From Chara braunii (lineage: Eukaryota > Streptophyta > Charophyceae > Charales > Characeae), in contig BFEA01000642.1 of NCBI GenBank assembly GCA_003427395.1, positions 69,127 to 116,267 of the forward strand: a stretch of DNA of 47,141 nt, written 5' to 3'. This document shows, piece after piece, positions 21,373 through 31,616 of the stretch. A program made the translations under genes and the position numbers. The notes beneath the pieces were generated by a model. It saw nothing but the letters and a program-made list of their open reading frames with translations. It ran no database searches and had not been told where the DNA came from. How positions within the stretch are numbered: position 1 is the stretch's first letter; each line of letters begins with the position of its first letter.

Positions 21373-21425
21373 AAGCGGCAATCTCAGCAGCAGTAGTCAA
21401 TTGGCAACCAAACAACAGGAAACTT

Positions 21426-21435
21426 AGAGGAGAAA
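21426..21435 (+). promoter_or_regulatory. Candidate polypurine tract
   Basis: AGAGGAGAAA stands directly before TGGGGGATAG, the proposed LTR start. A purine tract here would prime plus-strand DNA synthesis. The placement rests on the TG..CA rule and homology of the LTR end, not on an intact 5' LTR start. Confidence 0.5.
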
Positions 21436-22221
21436 TGGGGGATAGTGATACAGTTAAAGTGGCCTGGTCGTTGCACCAAGTCTCAACAAGGGATTGGACA
21501 GAGATGACAATCGATGACTATAATTGCCAGACTACCATCATGATGGAGCATGCGCTGACACTCGTGAGAAACCATACAAAAATTGAATATACCTACTATC
21601 TGTTTGACAAGAGTGGGAGACTGTGTGTAACCATCTCAACTGTGGGTTCTGTCGAGGAGGCACGGAGATCTGTCAATCTTCATTGTCCAGACCAGTTTTG
21701 TTGATGGCACTATCCATGATCTGGGGCCTTATCCGAAGAAGGGCAAGGAGGCTCGTGAAATTTTCGATCTTGTCTTGATCTCAGCCACCGAATACCTTGA
21801 GCAGAGAGAGAGGGAGCTTGATGAGAGTGGCACTACGTTGATCCGCAGCTTCGGGCCGATGCTTTATACTGACTATCCTAGGCCTCCGGTCCCTTCTCTT
21901 CTCACAGATGGCACGAGTTGGCTGGAAGTGATTGGTTTGGCAAACACGTACATCTCTTCGGCAGTGATCGATATTGAGGCACTGACCAAGCCCACCGAGT
22001 ATCCCTACCTCAGACAAGGGGTCTTTTGAGTGGACGGAATGCCTACTTTGTGGGAGGAGTTTTGCTCCATGGTTAACTACCGTGTCATGTGCCTTGGATG
22101 GTCATGCTCAGAGCTTGTTGGCTACAGGTGGCATTTTGTCACGAACCCTCAGTCTCAGGTTGTACATGGGCGTGGGTCACGACACCAGAGAAGATCATTG
22201 AAAAGAGAGATTGAGAGAGAC
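21435..22221 (+). pseudogene. LTR-encoded ORF of the DxRxY domain family (3' LTR copy)
   Basis: The ATG at 21435-21437 straddles the proposed LTR border. It opens a 90-codon ORF to 21704 that includes the IEYTYYLFDK strand region. One extra G near 21650, relative to the 5' LTR, shifts the frame. The DxRxY core (here DLGPY, 21718-21732) and the DYPRP and SWLEVI landmarks continue in another frame to a TGA at 22027-22029, where the 5' copy has TCA. The same frame reopens at 22030 and ends at 22222-22224. The two LTR copies carry different disabling changes, so both have decayed independently. Function unknown. Confidence 0.5.
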
Positions 22222-22694
22222 TGACCAGAGGGATGAGTGAGGACTCTCGAGAGGTGCTGACCACGCTCGTTTATGTGTACTTTCTGAGATTATTATGAGT
22301 TCTCATTCTTCCCTCACTCAATTGCTCCTGTCTCTGCTCGAGTCAGTCAGTCTTATTTTCTGCATTATTTTTGTTTGGTNATTGTCTTCGTGGATGTTTT
22401 GTTACAGTTTGCAAAATCAGATTGACATAATTGATGCATGCATAACACCCCATAATTTTATGATTATTATTTACCTAATTCTCTGCTGTTCCGAATCAAA
22501 ATAAAAGATTCCTAAGACCGGGGACCGGCGAAGACCGCAATTGAAGGGTCTCGCTCGAAACCGGACGCACACAACAGGAAGGGATTTGCATTATTTAATT
22601 TATTTTATTTATTGCAATCACATACAAAATCCTGCGTGACAACCTGTTGGCTTTCCGGTCACTCGAAGTGGCCCGACTCAAAAAAGTGCGACAC
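21436..22694 (+). repeat. 3' LTR of gypsy-type retrotransposon
   Basis: Starts TG after a purine tract and ends GACA, giving about 1259 bases. From 21545 it matches 2504-2617 and 3166-4199 almost throughout, including the AATAAA signal and the AT-rich stretch near the end. It lacks the 548-base segment of the 5' copy. Its first ~110 bases have no counterpart there. Undetermined base at 22380. Confidence 0.7.
22500..22505 (+). promoter_or_regulatory. Polyadenylation signal AATAAA in 3' LTR
   Basis: Counterpart of the AATAAA in the 5' LTR. In an active element it would direct 3' end formation of the genomic RNA about 190 bases before the LTR end. Confidence 0.55.
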
Positions 22695-23142
22695 CGGCAC
22701 AAAGTAATTCAGAATGATTTTGTTCTGGTGATCTGATTGTATCTGGATTTGAACTTGGGTCTGTATTTCAACAGGTCATGGGTGTACAAAGTGAGTTAGG
22801 CCCATTGTTTTTTTTTTTCTTTTTCTTTGAGTGTAACTTGACCATATAATGGGGGTTGTTTAAAAAAAAATAATAATAATAAAAATGGGGGTTGGATGGT
22901 CCAGGATTTTTGAGCGTCCACTCAGTTTTCGTGCAGATCGTGTGTGTCCGGGAGCATTGTCCCATTAGCAAAGAGGATTTGATTTAGCTCCTGAATCTGG
23001 ACGTGTTTTAAGCAGAGATGCAGGAAAACTGTTCAATCTCGAATTTCTGCACTTGTCGAGGAGCACGTCCTTTTTTTTTTTTTTTAACAAAAACACCTCC
23101 ACCTGTGTTAGTGCTACTGATAAGGGCAGACACCACTAGCAC
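22695..23142. other. Intergenic spacer with simple A/T runs
   Basis: Contains a T-rich run at 22808-22828, an (AAT)n stretch near 22862-22882 and T16 near 23070. No ORF with recognisable motifs. Confidence 0.5.
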
Positions 23143-23235
23143 CCGGGGAGAGGCTCCATCTATTTATTGGTGGGGAGCATCACCTGCTGGAAATCGGGTC
23201 CAGCGTCCCATTTACAGAATAGTCTGGGGATTCTG
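23143..23235 (+). repeat. Dispersed repeat, copy 1
   Basis: GCTCCATCTATTTATTGGTG, GAGCATCACCTGC and GGGTCCAGCGTCCCAT match the reverse complement of 37585-37645. A poly(T) run lies just upstream, mirrored by poly(A) beside the other copy. This points to an A-tailed retroposon family, but its limits are unclear. Confidence 0.6.
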
Positions 23236-23589
23236 GAAAAACCTATGGCTAGTAATTGTGGGACCTGCCAGCATTGATTGCCCTGCAAAACAAGGGGATT
23301 GACTAAGCAGGCCTGTATAAAGACCAGCAGTGTAGTCTTTTGTGGGCTAGGAGAATTGTTGTTGCCTTTGTATCTCTTGACCCTCAAAGGGAGGGCGCCA
23401 GATAGGTAGTTAGCGACGAATACTGATATAAGGGTTGCTCACTCCAAATCGGGCCCGATGACTGTCGTTACTTGGCTGCATCAGTTGAATGTTTGTACAT
23501 ATGGTAGACGGGCGGGATCCTCCCCAGGGGGCTCCAGGGAGGAATTCCACGCACGAGCGACATCTAAAAACAACAACTGAGATTAAGGA

Positions 23590-23935
23590 TATGAAGGAGG
23601 TTAAACAAGGCCTTCGCCATTGTTCCATCCGTGTGTTCTTTCTTTATTTTGGCCTGCACTCTCCACGCCTGCGCTTGTTGGTCGAGGTTCTCCTGGAGGC
23701 GGTCGCGGGCATCTTGTAATCTGTCATAGGAGGGGTGGCACAGGGGGTCTCTCATCAGCTTCTCATCCCATTCCTCAAGGTCTCACATGAGGCTCTCCAG
23801 ACAGGTTTTTCGATCCCTGGCATATTGGATGGAAAACTTTTTAACTCTCTCCCTTAGCTGCGCCAGACCTTTGTTGAACCACTCTACCCTCTCCCCCGGA
23901 TCGGGTTTTTGGCCCGAATCCCGGAAAGTGGGCAG
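23590..23935 (-). pseudogene. LINE ORF2 fragment (linker between EN and RT)
   Basis: Read on the minus strand, 23800-23935 closely matches 33900-34030 of the larger LINE (GAGAGGGTAGAGTGGTTCAA and onward). It continues through the next part of the linker, rich in E, R, K and Q (MRDPLCHPSYDRL...), which the larger LINE lacks. One TGA interrupts it at ~23787. It is helical and charged, as expected for the region between endonuclease and reverse transcriptase of an L1-type ORF2. It is a fragment with no catalytic motif. Confidence 0.7.
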
Positions 23936-25208
23936 CAAGAGCAGAGCGATAAGGACCCAGAGATGTTTTCATTTTTTTTCCCGATGGACCATGGATCAGA
24001 TATTAAAGTGATCTGGACTCAGAGATTTGATTAGAGGATGTTGAACTTTTTCTCTCTTCAACAGGGAGGATGTCAAAATCTGGAGATGGGCACAGAAGGG
24101 ATGGAGTAGTCTTTGGGAGGAGGAGTGCACGACATGGTTTAAACTTTAAAGACGAGTGGGGTAGGCAAACGCAAAGGATGAGAGCTGTGAAGGGAGGGGA
24201 GATGTCTAGCCTTGAGATTCAATTGAAAACATGTTGTCTGTCGTGGTTACATCACAAGGAGGCAGCTGTGCGGTTCAATCGAATGTTAGATTAGGTTATG
24301 GATCTCCAGGTGTGTTGCACAAATCATCATCGGCAGCCCACATGGTTGCTGAGAGCGCTGGACATCAAAGAGCTTTGCCATCAGCCAAGCAACCGCAACG
24401 CCAGTTGTGGTGTGCACATGAGCACTCAGGCACAGTGCCGATAAAAATCCAGCCACACATCAATAAGACCGGCAACCATGATGTTTAAAAAATGGAAGAG
24501 AAAAAAAAAACAGACTTGCATGGGACTCTGCCGCCATGGGTTCTCAGAATATGTGCTCTGTGGCTAGCCCCTGAGCAGCGTTGGACGCCTGCATGGCCAA
24601 AGCCAGTGCACAGGAGAACAAGTTAGGTCTCCTCCGATCTGTTCGGCGCTAACACCTTGCGACCAGCAGACGGCAAGGCCCGCCCGCCAGGACCCGCGCG
24701 AGCTTCCGGGTTATCGTGGCCCCGCAGGCAGCCATAGCCTAGAACCTCGAGCACCGGCAAACCCCGGACGTGGTGTACCGGAGTGGGAAGGCCCACATGG
24801 ATCTCGCACGATGCAGTGACACCAGCGCACAACTCGGCGACGTCGGGAGCTGAGTACGTGGCACCTGAGGAACTCTTCGACCAAGCAGCAGACAGACCAC
24901 ATCGATGAACACGGACAGAACGACACGGACAGAGCGAGACGAACACGGACAGAGCGGAATCGACAGAGAAGGCGGTGGATAAATATGAGAAGATGCGTAG
25001 CAGGTGCGAGTGTCGAGTGTGCCAACCAGCAGTGGTAAGGGCACATGCCGCCCATTTGCAAGTAAGGCGCTTCGTGGCAGCGCAACGTGGGGAGAGCAAA
25101 CGTGGAAGACGCTGCGGCGACGAATACGGTGAATAGATCGACGGAGTACGGTAAAGGACGCTACGCATGGGCAGTGCGACAAGAAGCATGAGTGGACACA
25201 TGATAAAT
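23936..25208. other. Spacer without recognised gene
   Basis: Open frames on both strands at 24600-25200 reflect high GC and ACACGGACAGA-type short repeats (24905-24960). No motif is recognisable on either strand. Confidence 0.45.
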
Positions 25209-25919
25209 TGATTGGTCGTCGGTCTACGACATCAGCCCTTGCGGCAGGAGACTAGATGGACAGCTGGACGTGCAACTAAATCGATGCACAGCTGGACGTG
25301 AATGAATCTTCGGCGTCGTACTCAAGCATGTGGTCTGGATCTCATACCGATCGGTCAGACGGTAGATGAGGTTTGCTGAGGGCTATCCGGGGAGACTGGC
25401 TCAGTGACGGGGGGGTTGCCTCCATCATCCAGCGCACAGAATCAGGGTCCGGGCACGCGATATGGCGTGGCAGGGGTAGGACCGGGCACACGATCTGGAG
25501 TGGCAGGGGTAGGACTGTGATAGCCACCGAAGGAGAGGGATCGACGCGCGGAGTGGTGGTGACAGTCTGATTGGCCGACGGTGTACGACATCAGCCCTTG
25601 TGGCCAGTGAATAGCTGCACAGCTGGACGTTCAAGTGGACATGAACGACTCTTCAGTGCCATACTCAAGCACGTGGTCTGGTGGATGGCCGATCGGCCAA
25701 CAACGGACGGAGGCGATTTACCGACGGTGATCTGTGCGGATTGCCCGAGGGTCTCATACCGGTTGAGGGCTATTTGGGGAGACTGCTCAGTGAGGGGGGC
25801 TTCCGCCATCATCCACTGCGCGGAATCACGGTTCGGGTACACGATCTGGCGTGGCAGGGGTAGGACTGCTACAGCCACTAGAGGAGACTGATCGACGCGC
25901 GGAGTGGCGGTGACACTCT
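25209..25919 (+). repeat. ~355-bp tandem duplication, two diverged units
   Basis: Unit 1 is 25209-25567 and unit 2 is 25568-25919. Both run in the same order through TGATTGG, TACGACATCAGCCCTTG, ACAGCTGGACGT, ACTCAAGCA.GTGGTCTGG, GGGGAGACTG, ATCATCCA, TGGCAGGGGTAGGACTG and GATCGACGCGCGGAGTGG. Unit 1 carries an extra internal copy of the TGGCAGGGGTAGGAC block. The divergence indicates an old duplication. Confidence 0.8.
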
Positions 25920-26279
25920 GAAGAAGACTGACGCAAGACACGTCGCTGACGTTCGGGCAGAGAGGCAATCAGGTTTTACGTTCCTGCGCACCCCCTGGCC
26001 CTGTTCTTGTATGCGCATACCCCCTTTCATGTGATAAATGTCCCCCTCCTCGCCCCTGCCCTTCAATCCAGCTCCCCCCCCCCCGCACTCTACATCTAGG
26101 AATCGGCAACACTTACGGATTTGCTATGACACCGCTAGATATAGGGAGGGACCGCCGCTCAGCATACACACTAAGCCTCGCCACAAGGAACCCGATCTCG
26201 TCCGTCATCCGCAGCAAAATACAAGGATCCGACCACCTCCCTATCACTGCAAGGACCTGACCGCCTCCCGGTCATAAGT
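25920..26279. other. Region upstream of LINE ORF1
   Basis: Contains a C-rich run near 26080 and no ORF of note. It may be the LINE 5' untranslated region, but the true 5' end cannot be seen. Confidence 0.4.
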
Positions 26280-26595
26280 GTGGAGGCACTAATCAACGCC
26301 TTAACAGGAAAAACAAACACCGTGATGGCGGCAAAAAACAACCTGCCTCATGTGCGCGATGACAAAACAACACAACCACAGCCGTCAGGGGCGAACAAAA
26401 AGGCGCCCTCCGAGGATGAACCTGCCCCCTCCTCCAGTTTAGCCAGGCAGACCACAAATGGAGGGTTGCTCCTGGGGCAGGGTCGCACCCTCGTCGCGCC
26501 ACAAAAAACACTACAAATCAACAACCCGATCCCTGACCATGCTGGCAGAGGGCAATAGGGACAGGCATCCACCACATGGAGGGACAAAGTGGCAC

Positions 26596-26749
26596 CCCCT
26601 GTGAAGCAATCTGCAGCTGCCTCTGCCTCCTCCTCCTCGTCGGACGGAGAGGCTAAGCCATCGCCGCAACTGATTACCGCTCTCTCAGCGCCTGGACGAT
26701 CTGACCCGCACAGATCCTCCGAACTAGCCTCCATGGCTCCGCTCAAGAC
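26596..26749 (+). repeat. 154-bp segment, first artefactual copy
   Basis: Identical to 26788-26941, with the adapter between them. The genome probably has a single copy that continues into the sequence after 26941. Confidence 0.9.
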
Positions 26750-26787
26750 CTGTCTCTTATACACATCTAGATGTGTATAAGAGACAG
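26750..26787. other. Nextera mate-pair junction adapter (assembly artefact)
   Basis: CTGTCTCTTATACACATCT is followed at once by its exact reverse complement, giving a 38-base palindrome. This is two Tn5 mosaic ends joined, the junction adapter of Nextera mate-pair libraries. It is not genomic. Minus-strand translation gives the known contaminant peptide SYTHLDVYKRQ. Confidence 0.97.
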
Positions 26788-26941
26788 CCCCTGTGAAGCA
26801 ATCTGCAGCTGCCTCTGCCTCCTCCTCCTCGTCGGACGGAGAGGCTAAGCCATCGCCGCAACTGATTACCGCTCTCTCAGCGCCTGGACGATCTGACCCG
26901 CACAGATCCTCCGAACTAGCCTCCATGGCTCCGCTCAAGAC
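26788..26941 (+). repeat. 154-bp segment, second artefactual copy
   Basis: Exact repeat of 26596-26749, directly after the adapter. After it the sequence continues normally within ORF1. Confidence 0.9.
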
Positions 26942-28139
26942 TCACCTGATACAACAACTTTATGTTGAGCCAGAAAGGAAATACCGAGTGTAAGAAGGTT
27001 ATATATACCCGCACTCCGTCTTCTCACCCCGCGCCCGGGCTACAAGAGACGCGATCTATACTCAAAAGGCGGTGCAGTACCGCTTTCATCCTGCACAATC
27101 GACAATCCCCGTAAACGAGAAAATCAAATGGATTACAGAAAAGCTTGGGATGATAAATGCGGATCAACAACTAGTGAATGAACACTTCCTCGTAGAAGTG
27201 GACAGCCCGAACAGTGTAATAATTGTCGCGCTCTACCAGACAGACAAACAACTCCTTCTGCGAAACAATCAGCTGCAGTTTACAGGACGACACGTGCAAC
27301 TCACTGACTGGTCCCCGGCTGATCCACAATCGGCTGATGAAAAAAGAGAACATCTTATGAAATCGAATTTCTGGGTTGAATTCCGATTTGCACCACTTTG
27401 CGTGCGAGGTGCCATTCTGGCTCACTTGGAGGACATCGCCCATGTCAAAGGTTACATCACCGACCTGTCCCAATTTCTAGGGAAGAGAGATGATTCGTTG
27501 TTGGTCGCAGTGGATTGGGACCCGCAATATCCCTTCCCACTTAATGAGGACTGAAGGTACTCTCTCGGAGGTTAGGAGTTCTCTGTTCCGGTCAGCCACT
27601 CCCAAGATCTATGGTGTTATGCTTGCAAACAACGAGGGCATTTGTGCTCTTACGAATCCTGCCCAAAAAACGGTCGCAAGATGAAGATCAAGGGACTCGT
27701 CACCCCTCACTGCAAAAACGAAAAGTGGTGGTATCCGGAGGAGCCGGGGCTCCGGGGCTGGATGTTCAGGGCCTACGCCGACGGCCGCCCTGGGAAATGG
27801 ATATGGCAGGGGAACGGCCGTCCGTCGGCATTCCCATCAAGAGTTGAACTCATAATTACAGACGATCGCAAGCAAAAAGGTGAACGGGGGTGCTCCCCAG
27901 AACCCCCGTAAAATAGACGCAACCGCTCCCGATCTCTGCACCCCCCACAACAGCGCGACAACGGCGGGGGTGACATACAGACACAGGAAAAAGACAGCTA
28001 TGGAAATAAACAGAAACAGCAGCCTGAGGGTGTCGTCCAAAACTGGCCACTGCCTCCACCAAAGTCGGCTAAGCCAAGCCCCGCTCCCCCCCAGCAGTTG
28101 TACGTACCTAAACCAAAAACACAGTCTTCTGCAGGACAG

Positions 28140-28345
28140 TCGCACGCGGAGAAGATTGAGAAGCCTGTGCTGCAGAACCTACAGGTTGAGCAACAGGTTG
28201 TCACCAAACAGCCGCACGTGGAGAAGATTGGTAAGCCTTCGCAGTAGGACACACAAGATGAGCAACAGGCAGTTGCCGAACAGTCTCGCGTGGGGAAGAT
28301 TGATATGCCTTCGCAGCAGACCACAGAGGCCAAGCAACAGGCTGT
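28140..28345 (+). repeat. ~63-66-bp tandem repeats in ORF1 tail
   Basis: About three in-frame units with the pattern [HRV].EKI.KP/GKIDMPSQQ followed by EQQ.V or KQQAV. The start points (CGCGGAGAAGATTGAG, CGTGGAGAAGATTGGT, CGTGGGGAAGATTGAT) are clear. Stops fall in or after the units. Confidence 0.7.
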
Positions 28346-28639
28346 TCCTCAACACGGATACGCGGACAAGTCTCATGACCCTTCACAGCAGAATACTTAG
28401 GCTAATCAATTGGGTCAGGCTGAGAATACTCTAGGACCAACTGTGAATGCTCTGGCCGCAACTATGAAGGCCAATGTAGATGTTACATACCCAGAGGCAG
28501 ATCCACACAAAGAGGAAAAGGTACAATTGAGGGCACTGGTAACGACGGGATCCTGGAGACCTCAACCAACAGAAAGGACAACTCTGGCCAAAAAACAACC
28601 CAACATAGAGAAAGGAAAAGAGACCCCGCTGCCTCAGCA

Positions 28640-28860
28640 AAAGGGCCCGACTAGAAATGCCAATGTGCCTCCTGCACCCCACTCAGCAGCGCAGGGTCTG
28701 GGAGGCGGGGGACGGGAGGACATTGCCGATGACACAAGCAAGTTTCCGGGCCCGACTGCAGATGCAAATGCGCCTCCTGCACCCCGCTTAGCAGTGCATA
28801 GTCTGGAAGGCGGGGGACGTGAGAACATTGCCGATGACATATGCAAGCCCCCTCCCATGA
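28640..28860 (+). repeat. ~39-codon tandem repeat in ORF1 tail
   Basis: Two close units share NA/NAN.PPAP, a GGGGRE segment and IADD.(S/C)K, and a third diverged unit follows (GARDSGRQHIVDDTSK). The repeats are in frame, so they predate loss of the ORF. Confidence 0.7.
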
Positions 28861-29387
28861 AACATGCTGAGAAACAGACACAGCGGCCTCACTCTGTCCC
28901 GCAGGGTGCACGAGACAGTGGACGACAACATATAGTCGATGACACAAGCAAACACCTGCCCCCGAAATGCACTGCCGATCCCGAACAGCAGTCTCGCTCC
29001 CCCGCCCCTGCTCCTGGCCCCTTGCCCGCGCGGGACTATGAACCCTCGAAGTCTGGCGGGAAAGGGGCACGGGCCAACACGCAGAAACAAAAAACCCAAG
29101 GGAAACAACAACATCGGGGCGGGGGTAGCGACACACACAACAGAGACAACCGGGGGCAGCATCAAAGAAACACCCCGGGCCAGCATGATGCGCAGGGCAG
29201 GAAGTTGGGCCTGAATGCCAGCCCTGAGGTGGGAGTGCCCATCCAACGGGAACCCCTCCAACTGAGAGAACCGCAACTCGATGCACTCCCTCAACTGCGG
29301 ACAGCGGGATGTTACCTGCAAGAGGGGAAAGACAAAGGCACCAGTGTTGTTGTGCACCACACCGACGGACGACTGAAATCTGAATGA

Positions 29388-29658
29388 TCTTAACGGCTCC
29401 TGCTGCAGGGAGGCTCCACAGCCACTTACGAAAGCGCAGGGGGTAGGCTGAAACCCGGGGGGAATGTGGCTCAGAGCCAATTCCTTGTTGAGCAAGATCA
29501 AAGATGCGGCCTTTTCCCAACATCGGGAATCCCCGAATGCAATGCAAACTGTCTCAGAATCCTGAGACACACTGCAGCTGCATTCTTGTCAGCAACAATT
29601 GCCCTCCCTCGACATGTCGTCAACTGGTACTGACCACATGACAACCGTTATATCATAA
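29388..29658. other. Spacer after ORF1
   Basis: No motif. The ORF1 frame continues with stops, so this may be further decayed ORF1 sequence. Confidence 0.35.
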
Positions 29659-31608
29659 GTCACGGGGGAAGTTAAGTTCATACCCCCTCAGCAGCCCCAA
29701 CACTTGGAGTGCGCACGGCTGAGGAAACCCGAGCATAAGGAGGATACTGAAGTTGCCGTGCCAACCACGGTACGGTCAAGAGAATTGGTGCTGCGACCAC
29801 AGTCACATCAACCAGCCGGTCAGCAACAGCCCCACGCGCCCACTACTGTCCAACAACACAACATAAAAATTTTCCAGAATTAAATAACCATTATAGGGTA
29901 AAATTACATTCTAAATTCTAAATTTTCATTCCATCTTAAAAAATGTCATTCCAATTTTAAAATTTTTCGTCTTACTTGAAAACTTTCCTTCCTAGAATGG
30001 GGTATCCCTTCTTATTTGAACTGCATGCTAGAGATGGAATGAAAGTAGGATGAGTTCATGAAATATTTTAATTGGACTGTCATTCTAAGTAAGGATTTTC
30101 AGTCATAAATAAGTTAATCCAATCTAAATTAAACGATATTTGTTGTAGCAGAATGAAAGTCTAATTAAAACATTTTATTAACTCGTCCAGACTTTCATTC
30201 CATCTTAAACAAATAGATGTAGTTGGAAGGGAAAACTCATATTTAGACGAAAACTTATCAAATTAAATTAGAAATTTTAGAATTGGACGAATATTTGAAT
30301 GATAATTTATAAATATGAAGGATTTTTTTTTTATGGAATATTTTTTCAACTTTCATGTCTCATGGGAATTTTTCTGTTGCAGCACAACGAATCGCAGCTG
30401 CAACATCGACATGCACAACCACAAATACAGCAGCAAGTGCAACAGCAAGAGGCGCAACGACACTGCAACGCTGCACAATCGCAAATGCAACTACACGATG
30501 CACAACTTCGAACACACCAGCAACCGCAGATGTTGGTCCGGTGGCAACATCAGCAAAACCAGCAGTCACAACCGATGCTGGAACAACAACCGCCTAAACA
30601 AACACAACAAGCACAACAACAACTCGACCAAGAGATGCAGGCACGACAACAGCATCACCAACAACAAGCCCACGTGGCACAACTGCAAATGCGGAAAAAA
30701 TTGGATCAAGAGATGCAGGCACGGCAGCAGCAGCACCAACAAATTGAAGCACAAATGTTGACGCAACAACAACAAGACACCCGGCTGCAGCAGCAATGCT
30801 TGTCACAACAACAGCAATATGAGCTCCAGCAACAACAAACTTGAATGCATGTGGCCTAATTGCAAACGGTGCAACAACAACAACAACAAATGTTAGTGCC
30901 GCAATTGCAAATGGTGCAACAACAACAATGCCTGCACGCGCACCTACAACCTCAACAATGCGTACAACTGTCAGCACCGGCGCAACACCAGCAACCACAA
31001 CCTCTGCCGATGCAGCACCAACGATGCCTGCACGAGCAAAATCATGAGAAGCAGCAACAGTGCCAACAACAACTGCAAGCGGAACCGCATCTGCATCCGA
31101 GTTGCGTGGAGGGGCCGTGCCAACTCCAACAACATACACATCAACATACAAATTGCGATGATCAACTCCAACTTCTCCTGCAAGCGCAGTTGGCACAGTA
31201 CCACCATCAGCATCACTAACAGAGGGTGCTGCAACAACAACAAATCCTGCAAAACAGCTTCATCTGTAGTGGCAGCAACAACTTTGCTGTCAACAACAGC
31301 TCATCCTGCAACAGCAACAACAACAGTTGCAAATGTTCTAGCACCACGAGCATGAGAGGCAGCAACAGCAACACATCCTTACATTGAACGGCCGCCAACA
31401 CGTTGAGGTTGTGCCCCCGGCAACAGAAGAGGATGTCCAAGTGTTGCAAGATATGGACACCTCGGCCCAGGACGAGCCTTCGTTGGTGCGGCAGGACCAT
31501 GACCCCGGCCCCATCACAACTGACATTGAAATGACCCAGGCCCCGGTCCCGCCCCTTCAGGATAGCCAGCCCCCCCCTCCCCCCCCCTCCGCTCACTGCC
31601 AACCATGA
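29659..31608 (+). pseudogene. Glutamine-rich ORF interrupted by AT-rich insert
   Basis: An open frame from 29659 runs to the insert at ~29862. On the other side the same protein resumes at 30383 and continues to 31219 with two stops, then in another frame from ~31250 to 31608 with two more TAGs. Removing the insert with one copy of its flanking CACAAC joins the two sides in frame. The protein is dominated by Gln from CAA and CAG codons, with His, and contains a repeated LDQEMQARQQ motif (about 30624 and 30699). The end becomes acidic and proline-rich. No catalytic motif. It may be part of the LINE or a captured host sequence. Confidence 0.45.
29863..30382. mobile_element. 520-bp AT-rich insert with CACAAC flanking repeats
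   Basis: Very AT-rich, in sharp contrast to its GC-rich flanks, and bounded by CACAAC at 29857-29862 and 30383-30388. Inside, AGATGGAATGAAAGT (30032-30046) is the exact inverse of 30191-30205, and TTCATTCCATCTTAAA recurs directly at about 29926 and 30193. The ends begin ATAAAAATTTTCC and finish TTCTGTTGCAG. A non-autonomous transposon with a 6-bp target duplication fits. The CAG end is acceptor-like, but no GT donor exists at the left border, so an intron is less likely. Confidence 0.45.
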
Positions 31609-31616
31609 GGTTAAAC

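Larger units (their letters stand above)
26280..29387 (+). pseudogene. LINE ORF1-like protein with CCHC-like knuckle
   Basis: All open pieces (26280-26558, 26589-26993, 27072-27554, 27642-27911, 28410-29387) share one frame, interrupted by about seven stops, so this is one decayed ORF of more than 900 codons. Order: S/P-rich N-terminus; a folded region (27072-27554) ending with FWVEFRFAPL and VRGAILAHLEDI, resembling the DUF4283-type domain of plant LINE ORF1; CYACKQRGHLCSYESC (about 27616-27663), a CCHC-like zinc knuckle with unusual spacing before the last Cys; then a Q/P-rich tail with two sets of tandem repeats. Such ORF1 proteins bind the LINE RNA. A 192-bp stretch is an assembly artefact that happens to keep frame. 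Confidence 0.6.

Noticed and set aside
24623-25201. Minus-strand ORFs of up to 192 codons
   Set aside because: Overlapping frames on both strands with GC-driven composition and no recognisable motif.
26348-26938. 196-codon minus-strand ORF
   Set aside because: It exists only because of the adapter and its artefactual duplication, and contains the contaminant peptide.
28651-29570. Long minus-strand ORFs opposite LINE ORF1
   Set aside because: Antisense shadows of a GC-rich gene. The plus frame has the knuckle, repeats and continuity.
30594-31196. 200-codon minus-strand ORF over the Q-rich region
   Set aside because: Antisense reading of CAA/CAG repeats gives low-complexity V/A-rich protein.
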